Counted from the stretch's first letter, positions 13,959-21,838 are shown. The stretch: 32,265 nt of DNA from Bacteroidales bacterium (GCA_017539645.1 JAFYCM010000081.1:1-32265), one strand, 5' to 3'. The notes: generated by a model from the letters alone, not told the origin. Numbers and translations are program-made.

Positions 13959-16364
13959 CTATTCCTTCTTCAATTCCTCGGCTGGATTAGCCTTGGCAGC
14001 TTTCAGTGTTTGCCACAGCACGGTAGCGAAGGCTATGGCTATCGAGATGACGATGGCAGCCACGAATGTCCAAGCATAGTCGTCGGTGCGGTAGGCGAAG
14101 CGTTCGAGGTATAGGCGCGCGGCGTAGATGGCAAGCGGGATGCCTATGAAGCAGGCTATGGCGGAGAGCATCATGTAGCTCTTCACGTTGCGCCACGTCT
14201 CGCGCGTCACATCGGAGCCAAACACCTTGCGAATGGCTATCTGCTTAGTGTTCTCGCCTGCGAAATACGTACTCATAGCCAATAGTCCAAGCAACGAAAT
14301 AATTACAGAAAGCACCGCAAAGAGCTCCACAAGACGAACTGTGCGCAGAACGGGTACAAGCTGATTGCGTATCATATCGCGCATGTAGCCACAGTCGTTC
14401 GATGTGGCAGGCGTGCCAAGCATTTCGGCATAACAGTCGCTGTAAGTTTTGAGAATCTGTTCGGCAAACGCTTCATCTTCGCTTGTTGTCTCTATAAGTA
14501 TGTAGTTAGCAAACAAAATCTCTTCGGTTTTAGCAATAATTATAGAGCCATTGTCGTTGCTTTGATCGGTCGAAACATTGGTAGCTAAAAAATTAGACAC
14601 AACGCCGCCAAGGCCTTCCGTTTTCACGCCATTGAAATATATATACTCGGCAAACTTAGCAAGCGAATCAACCGCAGTAGCCGTGTTGTAGGCCGTTTCC
14701 GACATCCATAGCGAATTTTCCAACGGACGATTGAAGTCTTCTACTATGTTGAAATTTAGCATACGGAAATACGTAGTATCGCAAATAAGTATGGGCATGT
14801 TTATGTTTTTTTCGCCATCGAGGTTGAGCCCCAACGTTGTATACATTTTGCTGGGCATGCCTTGGGCAAAGCCTATGCGCTTCACAAATGGAAGTTGCTG
14901 CAATTTGTCTTTGAAGAGATCGCTTCGGGTCACATTTATAGAGCCAGAATACATATAGTACAGATTGTCGGAAGCTACGCCAGTCGGACGTGTTAGCATG
15001 TGGTTTGACTGCACTTCCATAACCATAGACATAGCTATGAGAAACACAGCAAAAACGTTCTGCACCACAATAAATACACGGCTTAGCACCATCTTGTTAC
15101 GGCGGCGAAGTGTTCCGCGAATGATGTCGATGGGTTGGTATTGCGAAGCCACAAAGGCAGGCAGCAGTCCGCAGATGATACCAATAATTACGATGCCAAC
15201 AACGTAAGCAGTAATGTAGGCTGGCGTAATTAGGAATGTTAGGTGAACGTCAGAGTCGCCATGCCCCATAGTGTGGTATGTCTGTTCGCCAGTCGATACG
15301 AGTTCGCTCATCATAGGCGCAAATGCCCACGCCAAAAGCAACGCCGCCACAAAACAAACGGCTGTGAAACAGATTGATTCAGCTATGTATTTACCCAAAA
15401 TTGCACTTCGGTCGGAACCAAGTAAGCGGCGCGTAGCCATCTCTTTGGCGCGTTTGCCGATGAGGGCGAGGTTGAGGTTCACGTAGTTGAATATGGCCGA
15501 GAGCAACAGCAGCAGCACAACAATCGTTAGCAACTGTACCATTTGTTTGTTGCCATTGCGAGTGAGAGCCATAATAGTATTCATAAAGAATACTTCGTCG
15601 ATGCGAATTGGTCCCCAAGCATTGACGCGGTCGGCAGTCCACGTTTTATCGTAGTTCTTGTGCAACAACTCTTTCACTTTAGCCTCCGTAGCATCGAGGT
15701 CGGCATCTGGGTGCACACGATAGATTGTGGAGTAGCTACCTATGCTGCCAAACGACTTACCAGAAGTGGCCATCCACGAACTTGAAATGTGTGTAATTAT
15801 GTCTTGTGGCATAAAAAACGAATAGCCAAAGTCGGCAAACACACCTTTGATGGTCAAATCCTTTGGACCTTCAGCCGACATCATCAATGCTTCAATATGA
15901 ATGGTTTTGCCCACTACGTTTTCGTCATCGGGAAAGATGCGACGAGCAAACGACTGGCTAATCAACACATCGCTCTTAGCCACAAAATCGTCGAGGCTTC
16001 CATCAACAAGCCTATATTGCGGGAAGATGCTAAAGAAATTCTTGTCGGTCTCCATGGCCGAGCAACTGAACTTTTCGTTGTTGACCATTATTGTGGGTTG
16101 CCAAAGAGCCGACACGACAGTAGCTACTTCCACTTCGGGAATATTTGTCTCGAGCTCCTCTTTGTCCCAATAGGTTAGACCCGTCACGCCGTCGCCACAG
16201 AGGACAAAAGTGCGCTTATAGTCTGGCGTTTCGTGCGCCACCTCGTATTGCTGTGCCACATAGCTGCCTATAAGTATGACAAACGCCATACTCACCGCTA
16301 GGCCCACCGCTTCGATGCTTGTATATAGTTTATGTCGCGATAGGAATTTTATGAATGATTTCAT
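13959..16364 (-). CDS. MacB/FtsX-type ABC transporter permease
   Basis: 801 residues. An N-terminal membrane anchor (~17-38, VGLAVSMAFVILIGSYVAQQY) is followed by a MacB_PCD-like periplasmic domain, an FtsX block around residues 280-410 with coupling motif GKRAKEMATRRLLGS, and a second half ending in the FtsX block with NTKQIAIRKVFGSD. It is only distantly similar to the permease at 8661-11018 but has the same architecture. The ATPase gene on the same strand (17022-17702) lies upstream, but an ORF6N gene on the opposite strand sits between them. No sigma-54 site or convincing TAnnTTTG box precedes this gene, so expression probably depends on readthrough from the ATPase promoter or an unrecognised promoter at 16365-16415. 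Substrate unknown. Confidence 0.88.
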   Translation of the reverse strand: MKSFIKFLSRHKLYTSIEAVGLAVSMAFVILIGSYVAQQYEVAHETPDYKRTFVLCGDGVTGLTYWDKEELETNIPEVEVATVVSALWQPTIMVNNEKFSCSAMETDKNFFSIFPQYRLVDGSLDDFVAKSDVLISQSFARRIFPDDENVVGKTIHIEALMMSAEGPKDLTIKGVFADFGYSFFMPQDIITHISSSWMATSGKSFGSIGSYSTIYRVHPDADLDATEAKVKELLHKNYDKTWTADRVNAWGPIRIDEVFFMNTIMALTRNGNKQMVQLLTIVVLLLLLSAIFNYVNLNLALIGKRAKEMATRRLLGSDRSAILGKYIAESICFTAVCFVAALLLAWAFAPMMSELVSTGEQTYHTMGHGDSDVHLTFLITPAYITAYVVGIVIIGIICGLLPAFVASQYQPIDIIRGTLRRRNKMVLSRVFIVVQNVFAVFLIAMSMVMEVQSNHMLTRPTGVASDNLYYMYSGSINVTRSDLFKDKLQQLPFVKRIGFAQGMPSKMYTTLGLNLDGEKNINMPILICDTTYFRMLNFNIVEDFNRPLENSLWMSETAYNTATAVDSLAKFAEYIYFNGVKTEGLGGVVSNFLATNVSTDQSNDNGSIIIAKTEEILFANYILIETTSEDEAFAEQILKTYSDCYAEMLGTPATSNDCGYMRDMIRNQLVPVLRTVRLVELFAVLSVIISLLGLLAMSTYFAGENTKQIAIRKVFGSDVTRETWRNVKSYMMLSAIACFIGIPLAIYAARLYLERFAYRTDDYAWTFVAAIVISIAIAFATVLWQTLKAAKANPAEELKKE

Positions 16365-16381
16365 ACAATATTTTTTACTTA

Positions 16382-16389
16382 TATATTTG
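16382..16389 (+). promoter_or_regulatory. -7 promoter box of ORF6N gene
   Basis: TATATTTG matches TAnnTTTG and would start transcription near 16396, 20 nt before the ATG. It lies only 18 nt beyond the 5' end of the divergent permease gene, so the two starts share a 51-nt intergenic region. Confidence 0.45.
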
Positions 16390-16415
16390 TCGATATATCA
16401 AATAGTTATAGATAT

Positions 16416-16997
16416 ATGAACGATAAACTGATTAATATTCATAACTATATATGCGAGGTTAGAGGTAGGCGAGTTATGCTCGACTCTGATTTGGCAATGC
16501 TGTATGGCGTTGAAACAAGAGCATTGAAACAAGCCGTTCGCCGAAATATCGAGAGATTCCCTTCGGATTTTATGTTTGAACTCTCCCTTGAAGAAGCTGA
16601 TAGTTTATTGAAAATTTCAAGATCACAAATTGTGACCTTGAAACAAGGTAAAAACACAAAATACAAGCCCTTTGCTTTTACAGAGCAAGGCGTAGCAATG
16701 TTGTCGTCGGTACTGCATAGCGAGGTGGCCATCAAGGTCAATATAGCTATTATGCGCGCTTTCATACAAGTTAGAGAAGCATTGACACTTAGCAAATCGG
16801 TATCGGCTGAAATAAACGAACTTAGAGCCAAAGTAGATTTACTCGCCATGCAGCAAGAAGAGAATTTAGAAGCCGTCAACGACCTTTCGGAAGATGTTCG
16901 AAAAGACATCGACAACCTATATGTTGCTATTGGCGAACTTGCACTCAAACTGGACGACAAAAAAGCTACTCCACGATCTCGCATAGGCTTCAAGTAG
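16416..16997 (+). CDS. ORF6N (KilA-N-like) domain DNA-binding protein
   Basis: 193 residues. Residues ~5-90 match the ORF6N domain seen in phage antirepressor-like and Bacteroidota chromosomal proteins: IHNYICEVRGRRVMLDSDLAMLYGVETRALKQAVRRNIERFPSDFMFELS, then FAFTEQGVAMLSSVLHSEVAIKVNIAIMRAFIQVRE. The C-terminal ~90 residues are a predicted coiled coil (VSAEINELRAKVDLLAMQQEENLEAVNDLSEDV). Proteins of this type are thought to bind DNA and are often mobile-element cargo; no chromosomal role is established. It is inserted on the opposite strand between an ABC ATPase and a permease, with its stop 24 nt from the ATPase stop. A local gene-gain event is a reasonable inference. Confidence 0.88.
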   Translation: MNDKLINIHNYICEVRGRRVMLDSDLAMLYGVETRALKQAVRRNIERFPSDFMFELSLEEADSLLKISRSQIVTLKQGKNTKYKPFAFTEQGVAMLSSVLHSEVAIKVNIAIMRAFIQVREALTLSKSVSAEINELRAKVDLLAMQQEENLEAVNDLSEDVRKDIDNLYVAIGELALKLDDKKATPRSRIGFK

Positions 16998-17021
16998 AAT
17001 TGTCAACTCCCAATTTTCTAT

Positions 17022-17702
17022 TTACAACTCATTCTTCACGTTAGTAACTATCTGACCGTCGAAGAGGTTGATAACGCGCTGAGCTACAGCGGCGTCGCGT
17101 TGTGAGTGGGTAACCATAACTATGGTTGTTCCCTCTTGGTTGAGCTCGCGCAGAAGGTCCATAACCTCTTTACCGTTTTTTGAATCGAGATTACCCGTTG
17201 GCTCGTCGGCAAGGATCAACTTCGGATTCGACACCACAGCGCGCGCAATAGCCACACGCTGCTGCTGACCACCCGAGAGCTGCTGTGGAAAGTGTTGCGC
17301 ACGATGGGCAATGTTCATGCGGCGCATAATCTCGTTCACCTTCTCTTTTCGTTCGCTCGCGCTGATGTTGAGGTAGCGCAGCGGAAGCTCGATGTTGTCG
17401 TAGACGTTTAGTTCGTCGATGAGGTTGAAGCTCTGGAACACAAAACCGATGTTGCCTTTGCGGAACTTGGTGCGTTCACGTTCTTTGAGGTTAGCTACCT
17501 CGGTGCCAAGCAGTTCGTAGCTACCCTCGGTAGGGCTATCGAGCAAGCCAAGAATGTTGAGGAGCGTAGATTTGCCACAGCCCGAAGGACCCATGATAGC
17601 AACGAATTCGCCATCGTCGATGGTGAAAGAGATTTTGTCGAGAGCTATGGTTTCTACTTCTTCGGTGCGGAAGAGTTTTGAGAGGTTGTTTACTGTAATC
17701 AT
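17022..17702 (-). CDS. ABC transporter ATP-binding protein, MacB/LolD type
   Basis: 226 residues with every ABC motif: Walker [10 protein letters not shown] at 38-46, Q-loop Q90 in FVFQSFNLI, signature [14 protein letters not shown] starting at 142, Walker B LILADE at 162-167, D-loop NLDSKNG, and switch H199 in MVTHSQ. The length and the [18 protein letters not shown] opening are typical of the stand-alone ATPase of MacB/LolCDE-like exporters. It probably energises the FtsX-type permease encoded downstream at 13959-16364, and possibly the other permeases in the window that have no ATPase beside them. It is the first gene after the sigma-54 module at 17745-17858. Confidence 0.93.
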   Translation of the reverse strand: MITVNNLSKLFRTEEVETIALDKISFTIDDGEFVAIMGPSGCGKSTLLNILGLLDSPTEGSYELLGTEVANLKERERTKFRKGNIGFVFQSFNLIDELNVYDNIELPLRYLNISASERKEKVNEIMRRMNIAHRAQHFPQQLSGGQQQRVAIARAVVSNPKLILADEPTGNLDSKNGKEVMDLLRELNQEGTTIVMVTHSQRDAAVAQRVINLFDGQIVTNVKNEL

Positions 17703-17744
17703 ATTTTTTAGTGTTAAGTCGTTTTATAATTATGCCAACCTATA

Positions 17745-17760
17745 AGCACTGCCCGTGCCA
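17745..17760 (-). promoter_or_regulatory. Sigma-54 (-24/-12) promoter of ABC ATPase
   Basis: The minus strand reads TGGCACGGGCAGTGCT, identical over all 16 positions to the promoter at 28741-28756. GG and GC are correctly 10 nt apart. It ends 42 nt before the ATPase ATG and is 55 nt from the upstream TGTAAA element. Confidence 0.85.
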
Positions 17761-17815
17761 AAATCTATAAGTAATTGATTAATAGGCAGTAGATAAAACT
17801 TAATAAGTAGCAAGA

Positions 17816-17858
17816 GTGTAAAAAAACTTTACATGCTTTACAGTGTGAGGGTTTACAC
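17816..17858 (-). promoter_or_regulatory. Upstream activator element, copy 2
   Basis: 43 nt that differ from copy 1 (11144-11186) at two positions. It contains the same three TGTAAA units and terminal TTTACAC. The orientation relative to the regulated gene and the distance to the sigma-54 promoter are the same as in the other two copies. Confidence 0.75.
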
Positions 17859-17914
17859 TTGGGGGGAGAGAATCTTACATAAGTTAGATTCATTTGGGTG
17901 TGTCAGAATGCATT

Positions 17915-17935
17915 TGTAACTAAAAAATAGTTACA
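17915..17935. promoter_or_regulatory. Palindromic operator of hicAB
   Basis: TGTAACTA and TAGTTACA are perfect 8-bp arms around five A residues. The right arm overlaps the -7 box at 17932. HicB antitoxins with a ribbon-helix-helix domain usually repress their own operon at such sites. Confidence 0.6.
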
Positions 17936-17939
17936 TTTG
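17932..17939 (+). promoter_or_regulatory. -7 promoter box of hicAB
   Basis: TACATTTG matches TAnnTTTG, giving a transcription start near 17946, about 13 nt before the hicA ATG. It overlaps the palindrome at 17915-17935, which suits autorepression. Confidence 0.5.
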
Positions 17940-17958
17940 GACAGTCAATCTATTACCT

Positions 17959-18210
17959 ATGGGAACTAAGGAGAAGTTAATAGAAAGATTTAAGTCGCAA
18001 CCTAAAGATTTTCAGTGGAATGAATTCGTGCGCCTTTTTACTTGCTTGGGCTTTGTTTTAGACAATAAAGGTAAAACGAGTGGATCGCGGGTTATTTTTT
18101 CAAAAAAGAATTACTCATACATAGCACACAAACCACATCCGCAAAGCATCGTAAAAAGCTACGTAATGAAGCAAGCACTCGATTTCTTGACTAAAAATGA
18201 ACTGATATGA
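17959..18210 (+). CDS. hicA: HicA-type toxin (mRNA interferase)
   Basis: 83 residues with the HicA dsRBD-like pattern: KEKLIERFKSQPKDFQWNEFVRLFTCLGF, then SGSRVIFSKKNYSYIAHKPHPQSIVKSYVMKQALDFL. Many HicA proteins have a catalytic His in a GSH motif; this one has GSR, a variant I recall from Bacteroidota homologues, so activity is plausible but unproven. HicA toxins cleave mRNA when free of HicB. The gene overlaps hicB by 4 nt (ATGA), giving translational coupling. The promoter and operator lie just upstream, divergent from the ABC ATPase promoter. Confidence 0.88.
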   Translation: MGTKEKLIERFKSQPKDFQWNEFVRLFTCLGFVLDNKGKTSGSRVIFSKKNYSYIAHKPHPQSIVKSYVMKQALDFLTKNELI

Positions 18211-18551
18211 AAACATTGAATTACAAAGGATACAATGGTAGTATCGAGATTAGCGAAGAGGATAACTGCTTATATGGAAAGGTTATCGACTTGCCCAACG
18301 ATACTGCTATTACGTACGAGGGGCCGACAATAGCTGAGCTAAAGCAAGATTTTATGGGAGCAGTTGATGACTATTTGGAATACTGCCGCGCTAATAATAT
18401 TCAACCGCGTAAAAGTTATACTGGGACACTCAACGTTCGTATTTCGCCAGAAACACATTCACAAATAGCGTTCTTAGCCAACAAAGCTGGTATTTCGATA
18501 AATGCCTTTATTCGTCAAGCATTAGACAAACAAGTGGCGCTTCTCCAATAA
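18207..18551 (+). CDS. hicB: HicB-type antitoxin
   Basis: 114 residues. The N-terminal ~65 residues (YKGYNGSIEISEEDNCLYGKVIDLPNDTAITYEGPTIAELKQDFMGAVDDYLEYC) are the HicB partial RNase-H-like fold that masks HicA. The C-terminal GTLNVRISPETHSQIAFLANKAGISINAFIRQALDKQ is a ribbon-helix-helix DNA-binding domain. This domain probably binds the palindrome at 17915-17935. It overlaps hicA by 4 nt and is followed by a hairpin at ~18558. Confidence 0.93.
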   Translation: MKTLNYKGYNGSIEISEEDNCLYGKVIDLPNDTAITYEGPTIAELKQDFMGAVDDYLEYCRANNIQPRKSYTGTLNVRISPETHSQIAFLANKAGISINAFIRQALDKQVALLQ

Positions 18552-18557
18552 GAACAT

Positions 18558-18588
18558 CTCCGAACCTCAGCCTAAGAAGTTCGGGGAG
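18558..18588 (+). terminator. Hairpin after hicB
   Basis: ctccgaac (18558-18565) pairs with gttcggggag (18579-18588), allowing G-T pairs and a bulge, starting 6 nt after the hicB stop. There is no T run, so termination efficiency is doubtful. Bases 18554-18571 are identical to 13911-13928 within another hairpin. Confidence 0.45.
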
Positions 18589-18615
18589 GATAGCCACTCA
18601 TATAGAAATAAAAGG

Positions 18616-18623
18616 TAACTTTG
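18616..18623 (+). promoter_or_regulatory. -7 promoter box of SPT-like gene
   Basis: TAACTTTG matches TAnnTTTG. Transcription would start near 18630, 16 nt before the TTG start codon at 18646, which supports that non-ATG start. No -33 box was evident. Confidence 0.5.
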
Positions 18624-18645
18624 CACTCAACAAATCACTATAGCT

Positions 18646-19941
18646 TTGGATATTTTTGACAAAATAGACCTGACACACGGCGGTCCGCTGGGGCGATACA
18701 AAGGAATGGCGCATGGCTATTTCTCGTTCCCGAAACTCGAAGGTGTCATTGGTCCGCACATGAAATTCAGAGGCAAAGACGTGCTCAATTGGAGTACGAC
18801 CGATTATCTCGGCTTGGCCTCCAACGCTGATGTTCTTGCAGCTGATAGCAAAGCCGCTAATACGTGGGGCTTCGCAATGCCTATGGGCGCTCGCGTGCTT
18901 TCGGGCAACACCGCTACACATGAGGCTTTTGAAGAGAGACTCGCAACGTTTCTAAAGAAAGAGGATGCATTCGTAGTCAATTCTGACTATCAGGCTATTG
19001 TGTCCGCTATTGATGCGCTTTGCTCGCGCCCCGACATCATTGTATATGATGCTGGTGTTCATGCTGGCATCGTCGATGGCATATACCTGCACAAAGTGAA
19101 AGGTGGCCGTTCAATGGTGTTTGCGCACAACGACATCGAAAACTGCGAACTCAAGCTACAGATGGCTACCGAAAGCCTCAAAACCAAAGGCGACAAAGGT
19201 GGCATTCTGCTCATTACCGAAGGACTTTTTGCCATGAGTGGTGAGATAGGTATTATAGATAAAATCGTTGCTCTCAAGGAGAAATACGACTTCCGCTTGA
19301 TGATAGACGATGCGCAAGGCTTCGGCGTGCTCGGCGCAAATGGCTGTGGCGCAGCAGAACACCTTGGCGTGCTCGACAAAGTGGACATTCTCCTCGGCTC
19401 GTTCACCAATGCGGCTGCAGGCAAAGGCGGTTTCGTAGCTTCTACGGAGAAAGTGGTGAATTTCCTTCGCTACAACATGCGTTCGCAGATCTACGACAAC
19501 TCACTCTCGTCGGCCATTGTAGATGGCAACGCCTTCCGCTTGAATCTACTCGCTCAGCATAACGATTGGCGCGAAAAGGTGAAGAGCATCGCACAAGAGC
19601 TTCAAAACGGATTACGCTCGCTTGGCTACAATGTGCTCAGCAGCGAACAATCGCCCATCACCACCATAACTATAGATAGCACTACCACAGGCAACGAGGA
19701 GTCGGCCATCAACGAGCTGATGAACATCGTGGTTGACCTCCGCGAGAGCTATGGCATATTCTGCATCGTAGTTACTGCGCCATACGTACCCAAAGGCACA
19801 ATGCTCTTGCGCCTGATAGCTACGGCTGCGCACACATCCGACGATGTGAAGTGCACACTCGACGCTTTCGCTCAGATTGGTAAAAAACTCAGCGCTGGCG
19901 ACTACGCGCGTCAAACGGTGGTTGGGTTGTGTATGCGATAA
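18646..19941 (+). CDS. Serine palmitoyltransferase-like alpha-oxoamine synthase lacking the PLP lysine
   Basis: 431 residues. The frame is closed by a stop at 18616 and the only suitable start near the family N terminus is TTG 18646; the next ATG is codon 21. It aligns along its length with the alpha-oxoamine synthase family (serine palmitoyltransferase, KBL, AONS): LSGNTATHEAFEERLATFLKKEDAFVV, H139 in the ligand-stacking position, TEGLFAMSGE, D221 for the PLP ring nitrogen, and the C-terminal YGIFCIVVTAPYVPKGTMLLRLIATAAHT. Two key residues differ. The internal-aldimine lysine position (GTFSK in the family) reads GSFTN with N255. The conserved DEAH/DDAH histidine is Q224. K260, five residues later, is the nearest lysine. 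In eukaryotic SPT the LCB1/SPTLC1 subunit also lacks the lysine. The product may therefore be a non-catalytic partner of a second SPT, or have another activity. It is followed 2 nt later by a PagL-like gene. Confidence 0.82.
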   Translation: MDIFDKIDLTHGGPLGRYKGMAHGYFSFPKLEGVIGPHMKFRGKDVLNWSTTDYLGLASNADVLAADSKAANTWGFAMPMGARVLSGNTATHEAFEERLATFLKKEDAFVVNSDYQAIVSAIDALCSRPDIIVYDAGVHAGIVDGIYLHKVKGGRSMVFAHNDIENCELKLQMATESLKTKGDKGGILLITEGLFAMSGEIGIIDKIVALKEKYDFRLMIDDAQGFGVLGANGCGAAEHLGVLDKVDILLGSFTNAAAGKGGFVASTEKVVNFLRYNMRSQIYDNSLSSAIVDGNAFRLNLLAQHNDWREKVKSIAQELQNGLRSLGYNVLSSEQSPITTITIDSTTTGNEESAINELMNIVVDLRESYGIFCIVVTAPYVPKGTMLLRLIATAAHTSDDVKCTLDAFAQIGKKLSAGDYARQTVVGLCMR

Positions 19942-19943
19942 GT

Positions 19944-21158
19944 ATGTCTATGCAAACCTCGCTACAAAGAGTTTTAGTATTTACATTGCTACTTCTGTTG
20001 CTGCCTTGCGTGGTGGCACATTCTGCCGCACCCGACACTACGTATAAGCGCATTCCGTTTGTTTGGGCAAAGTTCGACGTGGGCAAAATAGCGCAAACCA
20101 ACGACCACCTAAAGGGTTTGAATCGCACGGGGAAGCCGTTTGAGCACTACAAAGCCTATTCGTTTGGCGTGTCGTGGCAAACTTCAGGTGCTGAGGAGTG
20201 GCACCACGTGAACAATTTCCCGACGTTGGGTTTTGGTATATATACGGCAAAACTCGATGGCGATGAGGAGCTTGGTCAGCCCATTTCTGTTTTCGGCACG
20301 TTGAAGGGCGCTATTGCTCGCATAGATAACCACACGTTTGGCTATAATATCGATTTCGGCGTTGCATTTCACTGGAAACCATACGATTACAATACCAATC
20401 CATATAATATTACGATAGGTTCGCGAGCTACGGCGCACATTGGTGTTGGTCTTAATTATAGCTACACCATAGCTAAGCGCGTGTTGGTAGGCGTCGACGC
20501 AGGATTTACGCACTTCTCGAATGGCGCAGTTCGCAAGCCCAACAAAGGCATGAATCTTATGTATGCCGGCGCTCATGTAGCGTACCTGCTCGACAATCAG
20601 CGATTGCCCATACGTAAGATGTTCGACAAAAAGAAGGGCAACGAAATCGACCTAACGTTTGGCTTGGGCATAAAAAGTTATGAGGTCGATACGGATGCGA
20701 TAGGGTTCAATAGAGAGTATTACGACAATATAAAATTTCATTCGCTGACCATTCAAGCGGCGTATCTGCATCAATATTGCCATCGTGGTAAGTATGGCGC
20801 GGGTGTAAGTCTGCTCTACGACGACCGCTACGACAGCACAATTCGCCCCATCAACAACGGCAATGGCGCAAAGGTGGTATACGGCGATTTCAGTAAGCGC
20901 TTTGCTTTGGGCGTATTTGTGGAACATCTGTTTGTGGTCGGACCGATAAGTTTTCCCACGCAACTCGGCTATTATTTATATCAGCCCAATGTCAAGGGCA
21001 GCCAAAAGAAATCCAATTCGTTTCAGCGAGCTGGCGTTCGCTACACCTTGCCATTCGATGCCTATTGCGGTGTAAATATCTACGCCCACCGCCTCTCCAA
21101 AGCCGACTTTATAGAATGGAACGTGGGTTATAATCTCAAAATAAAGAAAAAGAAGTAG
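19944..21158 (+). CDS. PagL-like acyloxyacyl hydrolase (lipid A deacylase family)
   Basis: 404 residues from ATG 19944, 2 nt after the preceding stop; ATG 19950 and the overlapping GTG at 19929 are alternatives. It begins with a signal peptide (SLQRVLVFTLLLLLLPCVVAHSA) and the rest is rich in alternating beta strands, as for an outer-membrane barrel. The PagL motif is clear: GFTHFSNGAVRKPNKGMN with H189 and S191 as the likely catalytic pair. It is larger than the classical ~150-residue PagL barrel but of the size seen in Bacteroidota members. Known relatives remove a 3-O-linked acyl chain from lipid A in the outer membrane. Tight coupling to the SPT-like gene suggests a shared role in outer-membrane lipid composition; that link is inference. 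Confidence 0.78.
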   Translation: MSMQTSLQRVLVFTLLLLLLPCVVAHSAAPDTTYKRIPFVWAKFDVGKIAQTNDHLKGLNRTGKPFEHYKAYSFGVSWQTSGAEEWHHVNNFPTLGFGIYTAKLDGDEELGQPISVFGTLKGAIARIDNHTFGYNIDFGVAFHWKPYDYNTNPYNITIGSRATAHIGVGLNYSYTIAKRVLVGVDAGFTHFSNGAVRKPNKGMNLMYAGAHVAYLLDNQRLPIRKMFDKKKGNEIDLTFGLGIKSYEVDTDAIGFNREYYDNIKFHSLTIQAAYLHQYCHRGKYGAGVSLLYDDRYDSTIRPINNGNGAKVVYGDFSKRFALGVFVEHLFVVGPISFPTQLGYYLYQPNVKGSQKKSNSFQRAGVRYTLPFDAYCGVNIYAHRLSKADFIEWNVGYNLKIKKKK

Positions 21159-21273
21159 TAGCTCCGATGCTGTTTAGCTGTGTGGTTATCGCGTTACCTA
21201 TTTATATATCAACAGTGCATCTTTCAAATTCATCTCGGCATTCATTTCTCCACTCGTAACTCATAATTGATAT

Positions 21274-21281
21274 TATCTTTG
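21274..21281 (+). promoter_or_regulatory. -7 promoter box upstream of DUF4783-nadC
   Basis: TATCTTTG matches TAnnTTTG. The predicted 5' UTR to the ATG at 21377 would be about 90 nt, longer than for other boxes here, so the assignment is moderate. No other signal was seen in 21159-21376. Confidence 0.45.
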
Positions 21282-21376
21282 CGCGTGTTAATTTTTCGAA
21301 TAGCGATAGCGTTGGCGCGAAAATTGCTGCAAATGGCAGTCGATATATAATTTTGGATCTTTTTACAAATAGCGAG

Positions 21377-21838
21377 ATGAATAACAAAAAGACAATATTC
21401 TATTGCATGATAATAGTATTTATGGCGTTCATAAATACTCGCATCGATGCACAAAGTCAACCTCGCACCGAAACCATCACCATCGATACCATTAGCACTC
21501 ATTGGAGCCATAAGCTACCGAAGAAATTGTTCGAAGCCGTAGAACGTGGCGACGTTGTTGAGATTGTTAGCCAATGCAGCAATCAAGTGGAGATGTCGTT
21601 GCCATCGGGAAGTGGCATCTATAGCAAAAAGCAGGCGGAGGTGATTCTTTCGGAATTCTTTGCATCAACTGGCACTTTCGCGTGCAGCATAACTAACGAG
21701 AAGACCATTGGTGCAGCCACTCGTACCATTGCTACGCTGAAGTCGAAAACAAACCAATATCGATTATATATCTTGAGGCAGAGCCACGGCGCTACGGCCT
21801 TCATACAACAATTCAGAATAGAAGAACAAAATGACTGA
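21377..21838 (+). CDS. DUF4783 secreted protein
   Basis: 153 residues from ATG 21377; an in-frame TTG at 21353 would add eight residues ahead of the signal peptide and is less likely. The signal peptide is MNNKKTIFYCMIIVFMAFINTRIDAQ. The mature part (LFEAVERGDVVEIVSQCSNQVEMSLPSGSGIYSKKQAEVILSEFFAS, then RLYILRQSHGATAFIQQFRIEE) fits DUF4783, a small cystatin/NTF2-like secreted family found immediately before nadC in many Bacteroidota. Its function is unknown. It overlaps nadC by 8 nt, so the two are translationally coupled. Confidence 0.8.
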   Translation: MNNKKTIFYCMIIVFMAFINTRIDAQSQPRTETITIDTISTHWSHKLPKKLFEAVERGDVVEIVSQCSNQVEMSLPSGSGIYSKKQAEVILSEFFASTGTFACSITNEKTIGAATRTIATLKSKTNQYRLYILRQSHGATAFIQQFRIEEQND

